Shown piece by piece: positions 7,781 through 16,828 of a stretch of 64,000 bases of DNA (position 1 is the first letter of the stretch; every line of letters starts with the position of its first letter). The notes under the pieces were generated by a model that worked only from the letters and a program-made list of their open reading frames with translations, was not told where the DNA came from and ran no database searches. The DNA comes from Bradyrhizobium sp. CCGB01. Lineage in GTDB: Bacteria > Pseudomonadota > Alphaproteobacteria > Rhizobiales > Xanthobacteraceae. The DNA lies in assembly GCF_024199795.1 (NCBI RefSeq), contig NZ_JANADK010000001.1, positions 7,006,001 through 7,070,000 of the forward strand, written 5' to 3'. Made by a program: the position numbers and the translations under genes.

Positions 7781-8200
7781 CTAGCAGTCCGTTGCCTTTT
7801 TCTCGGACGGTGCGGGCTCCGCTGCACCGGCCGTCGCCTTCTTTGACTGTTCAGTGGGCGCGGGACGTGTCTGATCGACCGTGCCTGCCGTCTTATCCGG
7901 TTGCTGTGCGGAAGGGGCAGGCTTGGTCGCCGTCGATTGCTCGGCAGCGGTCGGCTGGCTCTGCATCTGGCGCTGCGCGTCTTCCGACGACGTCGCGGTA
8001 TGCTCTGTGGCTTTGCCCATCGAAGATGTCGGCGGTTGCTGCTTGGAACCAGCTGCTGTGGAACCAGTGGTCTGCCCGGTATACCCCGGGACATTTCCTG
8101 ATCCTGCATCGCGGCTCGCCGTGTTGCAGGGGCCAGCATACACGGACGTAGCGCTGAAGGCGAGCACCGCTCCCAAGGTCATAAGTCTGTAAGCAATCAT
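7781..8200 (-). CDS. exported low-complexity protein
   Basis: A 139-residue protein with a clear signal peptide (LMTLGAVLAFSATSVYAG, cleavage after YA-G), then a Thr/Ala/Gln/Ser-rich, probably disordered periplasmic chain with SSEDAQRQMQSQPTAAEQ. Similar low-complexity exported proteins recur in Bradyrhizobium; function unknown. An EcfG-like site lies 35 bases upstream. Confidence 0.65.
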   Translation of the reverse strand: MIAYRLMTLGAVLAFSATSVYAGPCNTASRDAGSGNVPGYTGQTTGSTAAGSKQQPPTSSMGKATEHTATSSEDAQRQMQSQPTAAEQSTATKPAPSAQQPDKTAGTVDQTRPAPTEQSKKATAGAAEPAPSEKKATDC

Positions 8201-8234
8201 GGCCCTTTTTCCTTAGTTAGGCCCCGGACGATTG

Positions 8235-8259
8235 AACAAAAGTATGGGCCTTCTGTTCC
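8235..8259 (-). promoter_or_regulatory. EcfG-like promoter (GGAAC-N16-TGTT)
   Basis: On the minus strand GGAAC (complement of 8255-8259), 16-base spacer, TGTT (complement of 8235-8238), ending 35 bases before the exported protein gene at 8200. One mismatch in the -10. Confidence 0.45.
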
Positions 8260-8342
8260 GATCGCGGCGGCATCGACGCGCGGCCCAGACGCACCGGCCT
8301 CCCGAGCAACGATAGTTGGGGCAAGGTGGGAGCGCTTGGATA

Positions 8343-9278
8343 TTACCGTCGCTTCATCTTCGAAGCCCCAGCAACCGATTTGAGCCGGCGTAGATCGTTC
8401 GACGCCTCCGTGAGCAGCCACTCGCGAAAGGTGCCAATCTTTGGCAGCGACGTGGTCGCCTTGGGGCAAACGATCCAATAACTCTTCGACAGTGGCAACG
8501 ACTCCGGAAAAGCCAGCGCCAGCCGACCGTTGATCAGATCCCAAGCCGACAGGGTCGTGCGAGCAAGAGCTATACCCTGCCCATTGATCGCCGCATCGAT
8601 GACCATGCTCGCACGATTGAGGACCGGGCCGTGCGTGACGTCGGCGTCATCGATGCCGACGCCCCGCAGCCAATTCGCCCAGTCTGACCGGCTGTCCAGG
8701 TGGATCAGAGGAAACTTCAGAATGTCGGCTGCCCCGTTGATGCGGCGGCGCCCCACCAGCAACTTTGGACTGCACACGGCAAAGAGCCGCTCCGAGCAGA
8801 GCCTAACGGCATCCAGACCCGGCCAATTGCCGTCACCGTGACGTACAGCAAGATCGACCTCCTCGCGGGCAAAATCGACGTGATGCATCGTGGCCGAGAC
8901 GCGGAGGTCGATGCCCGATTGCGTCTCCGCGAAATGGCCGAGCCGATGCACCAGCCACTTGGCGGCGAAGTCTGGTGAGGTCGAGACCGTGAGTACGCCG
9001 GCATTCTGCCGCTGCAACAACCGCTCGGTGCCGATGGCGATGCGATCGAGCGCGTCGCGCACGACTGCAAGATAGTCGCGACCGGCCTCGGTGATGATCA
9101 GACGCTGCCGCTCACGGTTGAACAATTTTAACGCAAGCTCCGTCTCCAGCGCTTTCACCTGATGGCTTACCGCGCCTTGGGTGACACAAAGCTCTTCAGC
9201 CGCGCGCGTAAAACTCTCGTGCCGCGCGGCGGCTTCGAAGGCCTTCAGGGCATTGAGCGGTGGCAGGCGTGGGCGCAT
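8343..9278 (-). CDS. LysR-family transcriptional regulator (GcvA-like)
   Basis: A 311-residue regulator. The N-terminal winged HTH is typical (LNALKAFEAAARHESFTRAA, ELCVTQGAVSHQVKALE), followed by the effector domain with ISTSPDFAAKWLVHRL-type core. The start at 9278 is chosen because GcvA-type proteins begin MRPRLPPLNALKAF; 40 extra upstream residues in frame are unlike the family. It faces the DUF1127 and GST genes across a 118-bp spacer and is the likely regulator of both (inference from divergent layout). Confidence 0.88.
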   Translation of the reverse strand: MRPRLPPLNALKAFEAAARHESFTRAAEELCVTQGAVSHQVKALETELALKLFNRERQRLIITEAGRDYLAVVRDALDRIAIGTERLLQRQNAGVLTVSTSPDFAAKWLVHRLGHFAETQSGIDLRVSATMHHVDFAREEVDLAVRHGDGNWPGLDAVRLCSERLFAVCSPKLLVGRRRINGAADILKFPLIHLDSRSDWANWLRGVGIDDADVTHGPVLNRASMVIDAAINGQGIALARTTLSAWDLINGRLALAFPESLPLSKSYWIVCPKATTSLPKIGTFREWLLTEASNDLRRLKSVAGASKMKRR

Positions 9279-9396
9279 CGTACCGACCTCATGAGAAAAA
9301 CTAGGGCAGGCGCGAGAAACGATGCTTTGCGGGAGAACGCCCCGCACCATTATTGAACAGCTCCAGTGATGCATTTCAAGCAAATTGGAGCCCGTC

Positions 9397-9645
9397 ATGT
9401 CCGTCCTTTTAACCGATACATTTTCAAACCCACCGGTGCGGGCCGCCGACCCGGCCGCCCCACTTCATCAATCCAACTCAGGAACGTGATCGGGCGCCCA
9501 GCGCCCGGGATGGTGGAGCTGGCTTGACCGGCCGTTCCAGCGCATGGCGCTGCGCGAGATTGCCGACGACCCGCATCTGCTTCGCGATCTCGGCCTGACG
9601 CGAGAGCAAGCGCTGCGCGAGGCCTCCAAGCCGTTCTGGTGCTGA
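9397..9645 (+). pseudogene. DUF1127 protein with an in-frame stop
   Basis: One frame reads from ATG 9397 (GGAG site upstream) to TGA 9643, but codon 31 is TGA (9487-9489). After the stop it continues WWSWLDRPFQRMALREIADD and DLGLTREQALREASKPFWC, the complete DUF1127 domain, a small Arg-rich helical module. The break is most simply a nonsense mutation or a sequence error. It sits between the divergent LysR gene and the GST gene, a common trio. Confidence 0.75.
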
Positions 9646-9668
9646 GACCAAGTCAGAAGGAGAAAACG

Positions 9669-10358
9669 ATGTCCGATCCGATCGTCTACGGCTTTCCACG
9701 CAGCACTTTTGTCAACATCGTCCGCCTAATCCTGACGCACAAGGACGTGGCCTACCACTTCCAAGACCTCGAACCGGTCATGGGAAAGCCCGATCACCTG
9801 GCGCTCCACCCGTTCAACCGCGTCCCGATCCTCAGGCACGGTGATCTCACCATCTATGAAACGAGCGCAATCGTTGCCTATGTCGACGAGGCCTTCGGCG
9901 GGGTGTTGCTGACACCGAAAGACATCAAGGCGCGGGCGCGGATGAACCAGTGGATCAGCGCGATCAACAACTACTACTACCCCTACATGATCTACCACGT
10001 GACGCATGAGCGTCTGGTTTTCCCGGAACTCGGCATTGCGTCCGACGAGAAGGTCGTGGCGCACGCGTTGCCCAAGGTTGAGACGGGCCTTACAGTCGCT
10101 GAACGCCAGCTTGCGCATGGCAAGGACTTCCTACTCGGCGACGAACTCTCGATTGCGGATTTCTATCTGCTTCCGAGCACGTTCGCCTTCAGCCTGACCG
10201 CGGAAGGGCAGTCGATGTATCCGAAGTTCCCGGCATTCTGCCGCTGGCGGGAGCGCATGGACAATTTGCCAGCGACGCAAAAGGTGCGCGCGTCGGTGCA
10301 GCGCTTGCCGATCGAACACGCACGCGAATGGGCCACTTCGCACCGGCCGAAATACTGA
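9669..10358 (+). CDS. glutathione S-transferase
   Basis: A 229-residue cytosolic GST: thioredoxin-like N domain (residues 1-80) with FPRSTFVNIVRL and the cis-Pro and Glu-Thr-Ser glutathione site NRVPILRHGDLTIYETSAI, then the all-helical C domain with FLLGDELSIADFYL (N-capping box). AGAAGGAG precedes ATG 9669. It follows the broken DUF1127 gene by 23 bases and probably shares its transcript under the LysR regulator. Confidence 0.88.
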   Translation: MSDPIVYGFPRSTFVNIVRLILTHKDVAYHFQDLEPVMGKPDHLALHPFNRVPILRHGDLTIYETSAIVAYVDEAFGGVLLTPKDIKARARMNQWISAINNYYYPYMIYHVTHERLVFPELGIASDEKVVAHALPKVETGLTVAERQLAHGKDFLLGDELSIADFYLLPSTFAFSLTAEGQSMYPKFPAFCRWRERMDNLPATQKVRASVQRLPIEHAREWATSHRPKY

Positions 10359-10461
10359 CCGCTTCGGCCGGGGCATTGCGGGAACAAAAACAGCGCTCGT
10401 TTCCGAACAATGCTCATGACGGCGGAGTTAGCACAGTGTTCTGACGAGAAGGGAGAAACCT

Positions 10462-10587
10462 GTGAGCAAACCCAGATCGCTCGCGGTCTTGTCAACTTTG
10501 GCACTAGCTCTCGCATTCGCCGGAACCTGTGCACAAGCCGTATCTTTCATGCCCCCACGATTCGAGGGGGGCGACAAGCGTTGCTGA
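10462..10587 (+). CDS. short exported peptide
   Basis: A GTG start after AAGGGAGAAA gives a 41-residue peptide: basic start, hydrophobic core TLALALAFAG, AQA cleavage motif, then a 15-residue tail PPRFEGGDKRC. It could be a real small secreted peptide or the stump of a longer exported protein. Confidence 0.35.
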   Translation: MSKPRSLAVLSTLALALAFAGTCAQAVSFMPPRFEGGDKRC

Positions 10588-10721
10588 GCCATCAAGGTTC
10601 GTCCGCTACGATCTTGAAAGGTCCGGAGGAGTTCACTTAGACTGCCTGTGCGGGATCAAGCAGACTCCCGGTGAGACCTCGGTCCAAGTTCTGCGCAGCA
10701 CGCAACACGTGGAGCTTGCGC

Positions 10722-11756
10722 ATGGATACCGAACGACAACCCTCTCCTCGACGTACCGTCGCCATCCTCTCGCGAGGAGATGCCGTCGCACGCCGAGATG
10801 CCACCTCGAAAGACGGCCGCTTCGTCGACGTATTCGAAGCGCTCGCCGCCGTCGGCGTGGAAGGGCACCCCGCGATCTACGACGAAAGCTTCGCCGACGC
10901 CGTCCGCGAACAACTGCTCGCAGTAGACGGCGTGCTCGTTTGGGTTAACCCGCTTCAAGACGGTCGAAACCGCGCCGATCTCGACGCTCTGCTGCGCGAC
11001 GTCGCCGCGCAGGGCGTGTGGGTGAGCGCTCATCCGGACGTCATCCTCAAGATCGGCACAAAGGAGGTCTTCTATCGCACCCGCTCGATGGGCTGGGGAA
11101 GCGACACGGCGCTATATCAGACCGCTGCGGCCATGCGCGCCGAGTTGCCGGCGAGGCTCGCCGCCGGCCCGCGGGTGATCAAACGCAACCGGGGCAACGG
11201 CGGCCAGGGCGTCTGGAAGGTCGAGAAGCTGCCGACCTCCTCCATGATAAAGGTGCTGGATGCAACCAAGGATACGCCCGAGGACCTGACGCTGGATGAT
11301 TTTGTCCGTCGCTGCGCGGAGTATTTCGAGAACGGGAGCGTGATCGACCAGGCGTTCCAACATCGCCTGACCGAGGGCGTAGTGCGCTGCTACATGGCAG
11401 GCGATCGTTGCGCCGGTTTCGGCCATCACAAGGTCAAAGCCCTGGTCGACTCGCCGACCGCACGTTCCGAAGCCGGGTCGCGGGTCTACACGTCGAACGC
11501 AGATCCCCGCTTCCAGCGGCTGCGTCGGTTGATGGAGGACGAGTGGACGCCGCAGTTAACCTCGCTGCTGGACATCGCGCGAGGCGACCTGCCCGCGCTC
11601 TGGGATGCCGACTTCATGCTCGGCCCCGTCCAGGCCGATGGGAGCGACAGCTACGTGCTCGGCGAGATCAATGTCAGCTCGGTGCATCCCTACCCTGACG
11701 AGGCGCCGGCGGAGATCGCTCGGCGGGTTGCCGATCGGCTGCAGCTTAAGCTCTGA
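10722..11756 (+). CDS. Cj0069 family protein (ATP-grasp-like)
   Basis: A 344-residue cytoplasmic protein that matches the Cj0069 family: N-terminal RTVAILSRGD, central PRVIKRNRGNGGQGVWKVE (an ATP-grasp-like nucleotide loop) and C-terminal DADFMLGP and LGEINVSSVHPYP, which resemble ATP-grasp metal ligands. The exact reaction is unknown. The start at 10722 follows a GGAGC-like ribosome site. It is 3 bases from the ABC ATPase gene, so it forms an operon with a putative metal exporter. Confidence 0.75.
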   Translation: MDTERQPSPRRTVAILSRGDAVARRDATSKDGRFVDVFEALAAVGVEGHPAIYDESFADAVREQLLAVDGVLVWVNPLQDGRNRADLDALLRDVAAQGVWVSAHPDVILKIGTKEVFYRTRSMGWGSDTALYQTAAAMRAELPARLAAGPRVIKRNRGNGGQGVWKVEKLPTSSMIKVLDATKDTPEDLTLDDFVRRCAEYFENGSVIDQAFQHRLTEGVVRCYMAGDRCAGFGHHKVKALVDSPTARSEAGSRVYTSNADPRFQRLRRLMEDEWTPQLTSLLDIARGDLPALWDADFMLGPVQADGSDSYVLGEINVSSVHPYPDEAPAEIARRVADRLQLKL

Positions 11757-11759
11757 CGC

Positions 11760-12356
11760 ATGCTGACGGTCAGCGGGCTCAGGCGCCTTCACATCTCAGT
11801 GTCATTCGACCTGCCGGACGGCGAATGCGTCGCCCTGCAGGGGCCTTCCGGAATCGGAAAGACCTTGCTGCTCCGCTCCATCGCGGATCTCGATCCCAAC
11901 GAAGGAACGGTCAAGCTGGACGGAACGCCCAGGGAGGCGATGCCCGCCCCCGCCTGGCGAAAACAAGTGACCTATCTCGCAGCCGAGCCTGGCTGGTGGT
12001 CCGACACCGTGCAGGAACACTTTACGGCCTGGGATGATGCCCTGGCGCTGGTCAAACGTTTGGGACTGCCGGACGACTGCGGACCTTGGTCGATCCAAAG
12101 ACTTTCGACCGGCGAGCGACAGCGATTGGGGCTAGTGCGGGCGCTCATGCTGCGATCGCGGGTGCTTCTGCTGGACGAGCCAACCTCGGCGCTCGACTCT
12201 GCATCCGCTGCGGCCGTGGAATCCTTGATCGCCGAACGCATTTCGAATGGAACCAGCGTCATCTGGAGCACCCACGATGACGCTCAAGCCCGCCGCGTCG
12301 GGTCAAGGATATTTGCGATGGGCCCCGATGGTGGCATCGAGGATAATCAGCCGTGA
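11760..12356 (+). CDS. fetA: ABC transporter ATP-binding protein, FetA/YbbL-like
   Basis: A 198-residue ATPase with Walker A GPSGIGKT (28-35), Q-loop region, signature LSTGERQR and Walker B RVLLLDEP followed by the H-loop STHDD. Short single-domain length and the neighbouring UPF0014 permease identify the FetAB type, implicated in iron export and peroxide resistance in E. coli. Its stop overlaps the start of the permease (GTGA). Confidence 0.82.
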   Translation: MLTVSGLRRLHISVSFDLPDGECVALQGPSGIGKTLLLRSIADLDPNEGTVKLDGTPREAMPAPAWRKQVTYLAAEPGWWSDTVQEHFTAWDDALALVKRLGLPDDCGPWSIQRLSTGERQRLGLVRALMLRSRVLLLDEPTSALDSASAAAVESLIAERISNGTSVIWSTHDDAQARRVGSRIFAMGPDGGIEDNQP

Positions 12357-13159
12357 CCTACATCCAGCTTTCGTACGGCGATCTGGCCCTCCCCGCTCTC
12401 ATTGTCGTGATGGACGGCGTTCTCTCGCTTGTTCTCCGCCTCAAGCTTGAAAAACAACTGGCCATCGCGACAGTGCGGATGGTGGTTCAGCTCGTCCTTG
12501 TTGGATACGTGCTGACGTTCTTGTTTGCCGCGGTATCGCCGCTTTGGACCGCGCTCGCCGCTTTCATCATGGTTCTCTTCGCCTCGCGGGAGATCGTCGC
12601 GCGGCAGAAGCGGCGCCTGCTTAGCATTTGGAGCTACGGCTTGGGCGGCGGATGCACGCTGCTCGCCGCCGGTACCGTTACCATGTTCGCGCTCTTAGCG
12701 GAGATACGCCCGGATCCCTGGTATCATCCGCGCTATGCGCTGCCCTTGCTGGGCATGATCCTGGGCAACACCATGACCGGCATAAGCTTGGGCTTGGACG
12801 TGCTGACGAACAGCCTGGTGCGCGAACGAGCCGCCATAGAAGCTTGTCTTGCGCTCGGCGGCACCCGCCACCAAGCCCTGCTGCCAATCATACGGGACGC
12901 GTTGAGAAGCGGCTTCATGCCGATCATGAACAGCATGGCGGCGATCGGCCTTGTTTCCCTGCCGGGAATGATGACCGGCCAGATTCTCGCGGGCGTCGAG
13001 CCGGTCGATGCAGTAAAATATCAACTGCTGATCATGTTTCTGATTGCCGGCGGGACCGGGCTGGGAACGCTGGCCGCCGTCCTGGGCGGGGCACGCCTAC
13101 TGACCGATCATCGGCATCGGCTACGACTCGATCGAATATCTACCGATGGGTCAGGTTGA
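12353..13159 (+). CDS. fetB: ABC transporter permease, FetB/YbbM-like (UPF0014)
   Basis: A 268-residue integral membrane protein with about seven hydrophobic segments. The family motif block LGMILGNTMTGISLGLDVLT and the later NSMAAIGLVSLPGMMTGQIL are diagnostic of UPF0014/FetB. GTG start at 12353 overlaps the fetA stop by four bases. With FetA it likely expels iron or another metal from the cytoplasm (known for E. coli, inferred here). Confidence 0.85.
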   Translation: MTYIQLSYGDLALPALIVVMDGVLSLVLRLKLEKQLAIATVRMVVQLVLVGYVLTFLFAAVSPLWTALAAFIMVLFASREIVARQKRRLLSIWSYGLGGGCTLLAAGTVTMFALLAEIRPDPWYHPRYALPLLGMILGNTMTGISLGLDVLTNSLVRERAAIEACLALGGTRHQALLPIIRDALRSGFMPIMNSMAAIGLVSLPGMMTGQILAGVEPVDAVKYQLLIMFLIAGGTGLGTLAAVLGGARLLTDHRHRLRLDRISTDGSG

Positions 13160-13278
13160 GTGCTGCTCTGTGCCTCGCGTGATGGGAGTTCGGGTTCTGT
13201 GGCGCCTGCGGTGCCGCGGCATTGCCCGAGTTCCGGATGCGCTCTCGTCGCTTGAAAAACCAGCAAAAACCTTCTTAA

Positions 13279-13701
13279 ATGGTGCGCGTGTTGCGCGGTC
13301 GTCTCCAACGCTTTCGTCAATTCGCCAGAACAATCATGTTCCTGGCGATATCGGCGTTTCTGCTTCAGGGCACCTCGATTTCCGTCTCTCAAGTGGAAGC
13401 TGTCTTCGGCGCCATGCCTGAGCCGGCCGTGTCCTTGAGCGGTTCCGTGCATTTTCACGATCAGCTCGCGGGCCATGTCCACTCGCATGGCGGCGACAAT
13501 TCGGAAGGCCATGTTCACGACGGGGCTGCCCACGATGACGATGGTGGTCCGAGCCTGAGCTGGAACCTGTTCGGCACCTCCATCGCGTCGCCTGCGCTGC
13601 CAACTATGCTCAGCCCGTTCGAGTTGCTTGGTCTTGTCGAATTGGCTGCCGTGCAGCCGATCAACGGCGTCAAGCCCGAAGGTCTGATCCGACCACTGTG
13701 A
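13279..13701 (+). CDS. membrane-anchored or exported His-rich protein
   Basis: A 140-residue protein with one hydrophobic segment (TIMFLAISAFLLQ, about 18-33) and a histidine/aspartate-rich stretch: HFHDQLAGHVHSHGG, GHVHDGAAHDDDGG. That suggests periplasmic metal binding. It lies 119 bases after fetB on the same strand, so a role in metal homeostasis is plausible. Its last 32 bases overlap the 3' end of the convergent gene. Confidence 0.65.
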   Translation: MVRVLRGRLQRFRQFARTIMFLAISAFLLQGTSISVSQVEAVFGAMPEPAVSLSGSVHFHDQLAGHVHSHGGDNSEGHVHDGAAHDDDGGPSLSWNLFGTSIASPALPTMLSPFELLGLVELAAVQPINGVKPEGLIRPL

Positions 13702-14197
13702 TCTTCTTGAACCACGTGTCGATCTCAGAAACCTCCGGCAGCCTCCGGACTTTCATAAGCTGCTCAATGTTTCCTCTATGGAGAAAGTCGCCGCACTCTC
13801 CGTACAATCGTTGAAGCTCGCGCTTGGTTAGGTGCGGTTCATCGACAGGGATTACCTCCACTACCTTGCCAGTTTGATCGTGCACTTGCCTTCCCGGAAT
13901 CGGATGAAAGTCCGGGTGAAGGTGTTCCAGTGCCTTCATGATTTGGTCGGCATTGTAGGCTTTCGTCAGTCTTTTGCTCGTCGTTTCCGGCACATCACCG
14001 TGCGCGGTCAGGCAGGCCAACGCGATCAATTCGCAGACCATCCTGAGCTGCAAATAGGCAAGTTCAAGACTAACTATCGGTGGCACTGATATGCGCCGCC
14101 GCACTACTGCGCGCACCACTTCACCTCTATTTTTGATCTCCTCCATCAGATCGCAGTAGAACCTGAAACGACGTGATGACGGGCTTGAGGTTGTCAA
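13670..14197 (-). CDS. hypothetical protein, helical
   Basis: About 175 residues; core RFRFYCDLMEEIKNRGEVVR, then PIVSLELAYLQLRMVCELIA and HLTKRELQRLYGECGDFLHR. No domain recognised; the composition is that of a soluble helical protein. The start is uncertain: TTG at 14197 or ATG at 14146. The gene converges on the His-rich protein gene and overlaps its end. Confidence 0.55.
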   Translation of the reverse strand: MTTSSPSSRRFRFYCDLMEEIKNRGEVVRAVVRRRISVPPIVSLELAYLQLRMVCELIALACLTAHGDVPETTSKRLTKAYNADQIMKALEHLHPDFHPIPGRQVHDQTGKVVEVIPVDEPHLTKRELQRLYGECGDFLHRGNIEQLMKVRRLPEVSEIDTWFKKITVVGSDLRA

Positions 14198-14207
14198 GAC
14201 ATCCCAA

Positions 14208-14420
14208 TCACGATGCCGCCGCGCGGTCCTCTTTGTCGGCCCCGCGCGTTGCGATCTTGAGCGCGTCATCTGCCAGTTGCCGTTGCAGCGCCTTCGCATC
14301 ATCCCACGGCGCCCGCATCCAGACATCTCGCTGCTAGTCCGTCGTCAGGACCGCGGCATGGCCTTCGGATGGATCGACAAGACGACACGTTCGGTGACGT
14401 CGTCAGGGAGCCGCAGCAGC
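14208..14420 (-). pseudogene. SOS-response-associated peptidase (SRAP/YedK), C-terminal remnant
   Basis: The minus strand encodes DVTERVVLSIHPKAMP, then in another frame [26 protein letters not shown] and [20 protein letters not shown]. These are the end of a SRAP-domain protein, which caps abasic sites in single-stranded DNA. Both a frameshift near 14365 and an in-frame stop are present, and the N-terminal catalytic cysteine part is missing. Non-functional. Confidence 0.7.
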
Positions 14421-14495
14421 CGAGTGAGGGCGACTGCATCTCGCTGCCCATAGCGGCAGGTCAGCTAGACTTGTTGCCGAAACACCGCCCCGCAC

Positions 14496-15314
14496 TTATG
14501 GGCAGGAACGCCGCCGTCCGTCATAGCCGATGTAAGTTCCGGATGCCGGATCGTAGGTCTGAAAGTGCTGGCAGCCGTAGCCCCCGCGCGGTTTGTGTTC
14601 AACGCGAGCTGGTTCGCCTGGTTTAATTGCCGATTTGCTGTTCTCCGTGCCCACGTCCGGTTGACCTGCGGTCTGGGCGGGGTTCACGAAGGCGGCGTAG
14701 CTGTTTGCCCAGGCGGGCAAGGAGACACCGGGCCTCTCTTCCACAACGGCAGGTTTCTGTTCCATGGAGCGCCGCGCGTCCGCCAGTTCGGTTGCAAGCG
14801 CTTCGGCCCTGTCGCGCTCCTGCTGCAGAGACTGCCACAGTACCGCCGTCGCGCTGTCGACCGCTTGGCTGAACTGGTGCGCCTCGCCGTTGGGCATCGA
14901 CAGCAGTTTCCCGACGTACCGCCATGCCTTCACAAGTTCTTTTTCGAGCGCCTCAGCCCTCGCGTGCTCTTGCTGCAGAGACTGCCGCAGTTGCGCTGTC
15001 GCGCTGTCGACCGCCTGCTTGAGCTGCGCCGCCTCGTCGTCCTTCGACAATGGCGTCTGTTGCGCCATGACCGGCGGGACGATCGTGATGAACTTAGATA
15101 ACTCCTGCTGAGCGGCGTAGCGCGCCACATAGGCGACGACGTCGGCATTGAGACAGAACCCGATGAGTGCCGCCGTGACGAGGGTTCGGGCGATCCCGGA
15201 AATTGGAAATCCCCGCCGCGCGTGTGACGCCTCGAGGATGACGACGTTTGGTGCGGTCTTAATCGTATGGCGCATGTAGACCACCGCCGGGTTATCAGGC
15301 CATTGCTTCTTCAC
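14496..15314 (-). CDS. membrane protein with coiled-coil repeats and BA14K-like C terminus
   Basis: A 272-residue protein: a hydrophobic segment near 43-60 (IARTLVTAALIGFCLNADVV), then two copies of a coiled-coil unit (QAVDSATAQLRQSLQQE and QAVDSATAVLWQSLQQE), a linker, and the ending YGCQHFQTYDPASGTYIGYD ... CP, the BA14K-like domain of rhizobia. Probably anchored in the inner membrane with a periplasmic coiled coil. Start uncertain. Function unknown. Confidence 0.65.
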   Translation of the reverse strand: MKKQWPDNPAVVYMRHTIKTAPNVVILEASHARRGFPISGIARTLVTAALIGFCLNADVVAYVARYAAQQELSKFITIVPPVMAQQTPLSKDDEAAQLKQAVDSATAQLRQSLQQEHARAEALEKELVKAWRYVGKLLSMPNGEAHQFSQAVDSATAVLWQSLQQERDRAEALATELADARRSMEQKPAVVEERPGVSLPAWANSYAAFVNPAQTAGQPDVGTENSKSAIKPGEPARVEHKPRGGYGCQHFQTYDPASGTYIGYDGRRRSCP

Positions 15315-16005
15315 TTTGCCGGAAGCCTAATCCCACCCGTTGTGCGCCTCAAGTTTGGTGTTACTCCTCGGTGATAGTTCCGGCTGCAGCACGCGGCGAT
15401 GCGCCGCCCCAAGTGAGAGAGGCAAGCCGCTACCGATTGCGGTGGACAACGTGCCGGACACAAAGGAGGCCCCCGCGTTAATGCGCTCGCATCGAGGTCG
15501 ATGATAGGAATCTTGGTCTTCAAGGTACTTTGGGGACCGGACCTTCCGCGGGGTACGCGCGACCGCAGGACTTCAGCATATTTGGCATTTTTGTTTTCGA
15601 CTTTCCTTTGCTGAATTCCGCTTTTAGCTTCCTGGCCGCCTTTGAGGACTGCTCCGGCTAACATCGAGGTTGTTAGCCAGAGACCCTCGCTCACATCACC
15701 TTTGTGAGCGGCAGTCCACTGGGCGGCTTGTTGTGCCCCAACAAATCAACGCCAGTGGCGTTGAGCGAGCGCGAGCGCATAGGGGATCTGGTAAAGGTTC
15801 ACGCGACATGCGGCGCACTGATCTGACCGAGGCGACGATGCAGGGCCGGGCGCGGCTTGACGCAGCGCAGCGCCAGAAGTTTTTTGAGGCGTTCCTGACC
15901 GGCGGCACTGCGGCTGGATCAGCTCGCCCTGCGCGCTTGGCTTCGACGTCGGCTCAAGAGCCCGCCGCTCGCTGCTCCGATCGATCCAGCCTGCTTGATA
16001 GGTTT
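15315..16005. other. gene-poor stretch
   Basis: A 128-codon minus-strand frame (15311-15694) starts MSEGLWLTTSMLAGAVLKGG and looks protein-like for some 60 codons, then becomes Arg/Pro/Cys-rich; it may be the front of a decayed gene. Nothing else is supportable. Confidence 0.3.
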
Positions 16006-16282
16006 GCAAGGGTTCCTTCACCTTGATCCAGGGATACATCCGAATGATCTATAGCCAGAGATCGCTTCGCGCCGAAGAGTGAGACCGCCGCTGCTGGGGG
16101 CCAAATGGAGATGTCCGATGGGTGTGGCAGGCTGGCGCTTTGCGCATATGAAGAGAACTCTCCGCTTCCGGGTGGTCTTTATCAGCGTGCTGGCAGAGTT
16201 GCCCTTTATCTGCCCGGCGGCGGTCGCACTCGGCTCGCTGATCATGATCGGCATCACGCTCTATAACGATTGGTCGCAGTGA
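16006..16282. repeat. direct repeat, copy 1 (about 277 bp)
   Basis: Shares the same order and roughly 80-85 percent of bases with 19978-20253, beginning in TTCCTTCACCTTGA and ending at the CGCAGTGAG end. It contains the small membrane-protein frame at 16118. The two copies flank the methyltransferase and AraC genes. Confidence 0.8.
16118..16282 (+). CDS. small membrane protein within direct repeat
   Basis: A 54-residue frame starting MGVAGWRFAHMKRTLRFRVV with one hydrophobic segment (ELPFICPAAVALGSLIMIGI) and ending LYNDWSQ. In the second repeat copy a one-base deletion shifts the frame, though the downstream residues (SLIMIGITL) are kept in the shifted frame. This suggests the frame was once coding. 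Function unknown. Confidence 0.4.
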   Translation: MGVAGWRFAHMKRTLRFRVVFISVLAELPFICPAAVALGSLIMIGITLYNDWSQ

Positions 16283-16828
16283 GCGGCAACAGTGGGCTTA
16301 CCATGGCGGCTTCCCCGGCCCGGCCGATCCCGAATCGCCACGGTCACCGCATCGATACTCAGGCGTCGTTTCTGATGTAGGTCAGCATCGGCGGCTTGAG
16401 CCTCAGCGGCTGCAATCGAGGTGCTGTGCCAATGCCGACGCACTGACGCTCGCGGTCCTTTTGGATCGAGGTCGAGGGACCGGTTTGGCGAGGGACGCGA
16501 CGGTCGCGGTCATCGGCGTCATTCCTGTTGCGTCGCGGTCGGATACTCCAATTGCAGCGTCAGCGCGAAGGCGGTCTAGGATTTGCGGCTGGCCAACACG
16601 GGCCCCGAAGCGCCGCGTTGCTGACCTCGGTAAGGCACCTGTTTGCGCATCGCAATCGCCCTTGGCAGGATCATCTGATATGGGCGCTCGCAAAAGGTGT
16701 GAAGCAAACGACGAATGAGACGGGCGGGCGAGACGACGGCCAAGGTCCCTAGCATCCGTCAACGAGGAAGCTCATCGAATGCGGATGCGTTGCGCAGGAT
16801 GGCTGATGGGCACGCAGTGCCGGGTGCG
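16283..16828. other. gene-poor stretch
   Basis: Several open frames on both strands, all Arg/Ser-rich and without recognisable motifs. I see no gene I can support. Confidence 0.4.

Noticed and set aside
10375..10399. GGAAC followed by CGTT near 10390
   Set aside because: The spacer is only 12 bases, too short for an EcfG promoter.
15311..15694. Minus-strand 127-codon frame
   Set aside because: Front part looks protein-like but the rest is Arg/Pro/Cys-rich and no family is recognised; not called as a gene.
16403..16762. Overlapping frames on both strands
   Set aside because: No ribosome site, motif or family resemblance.
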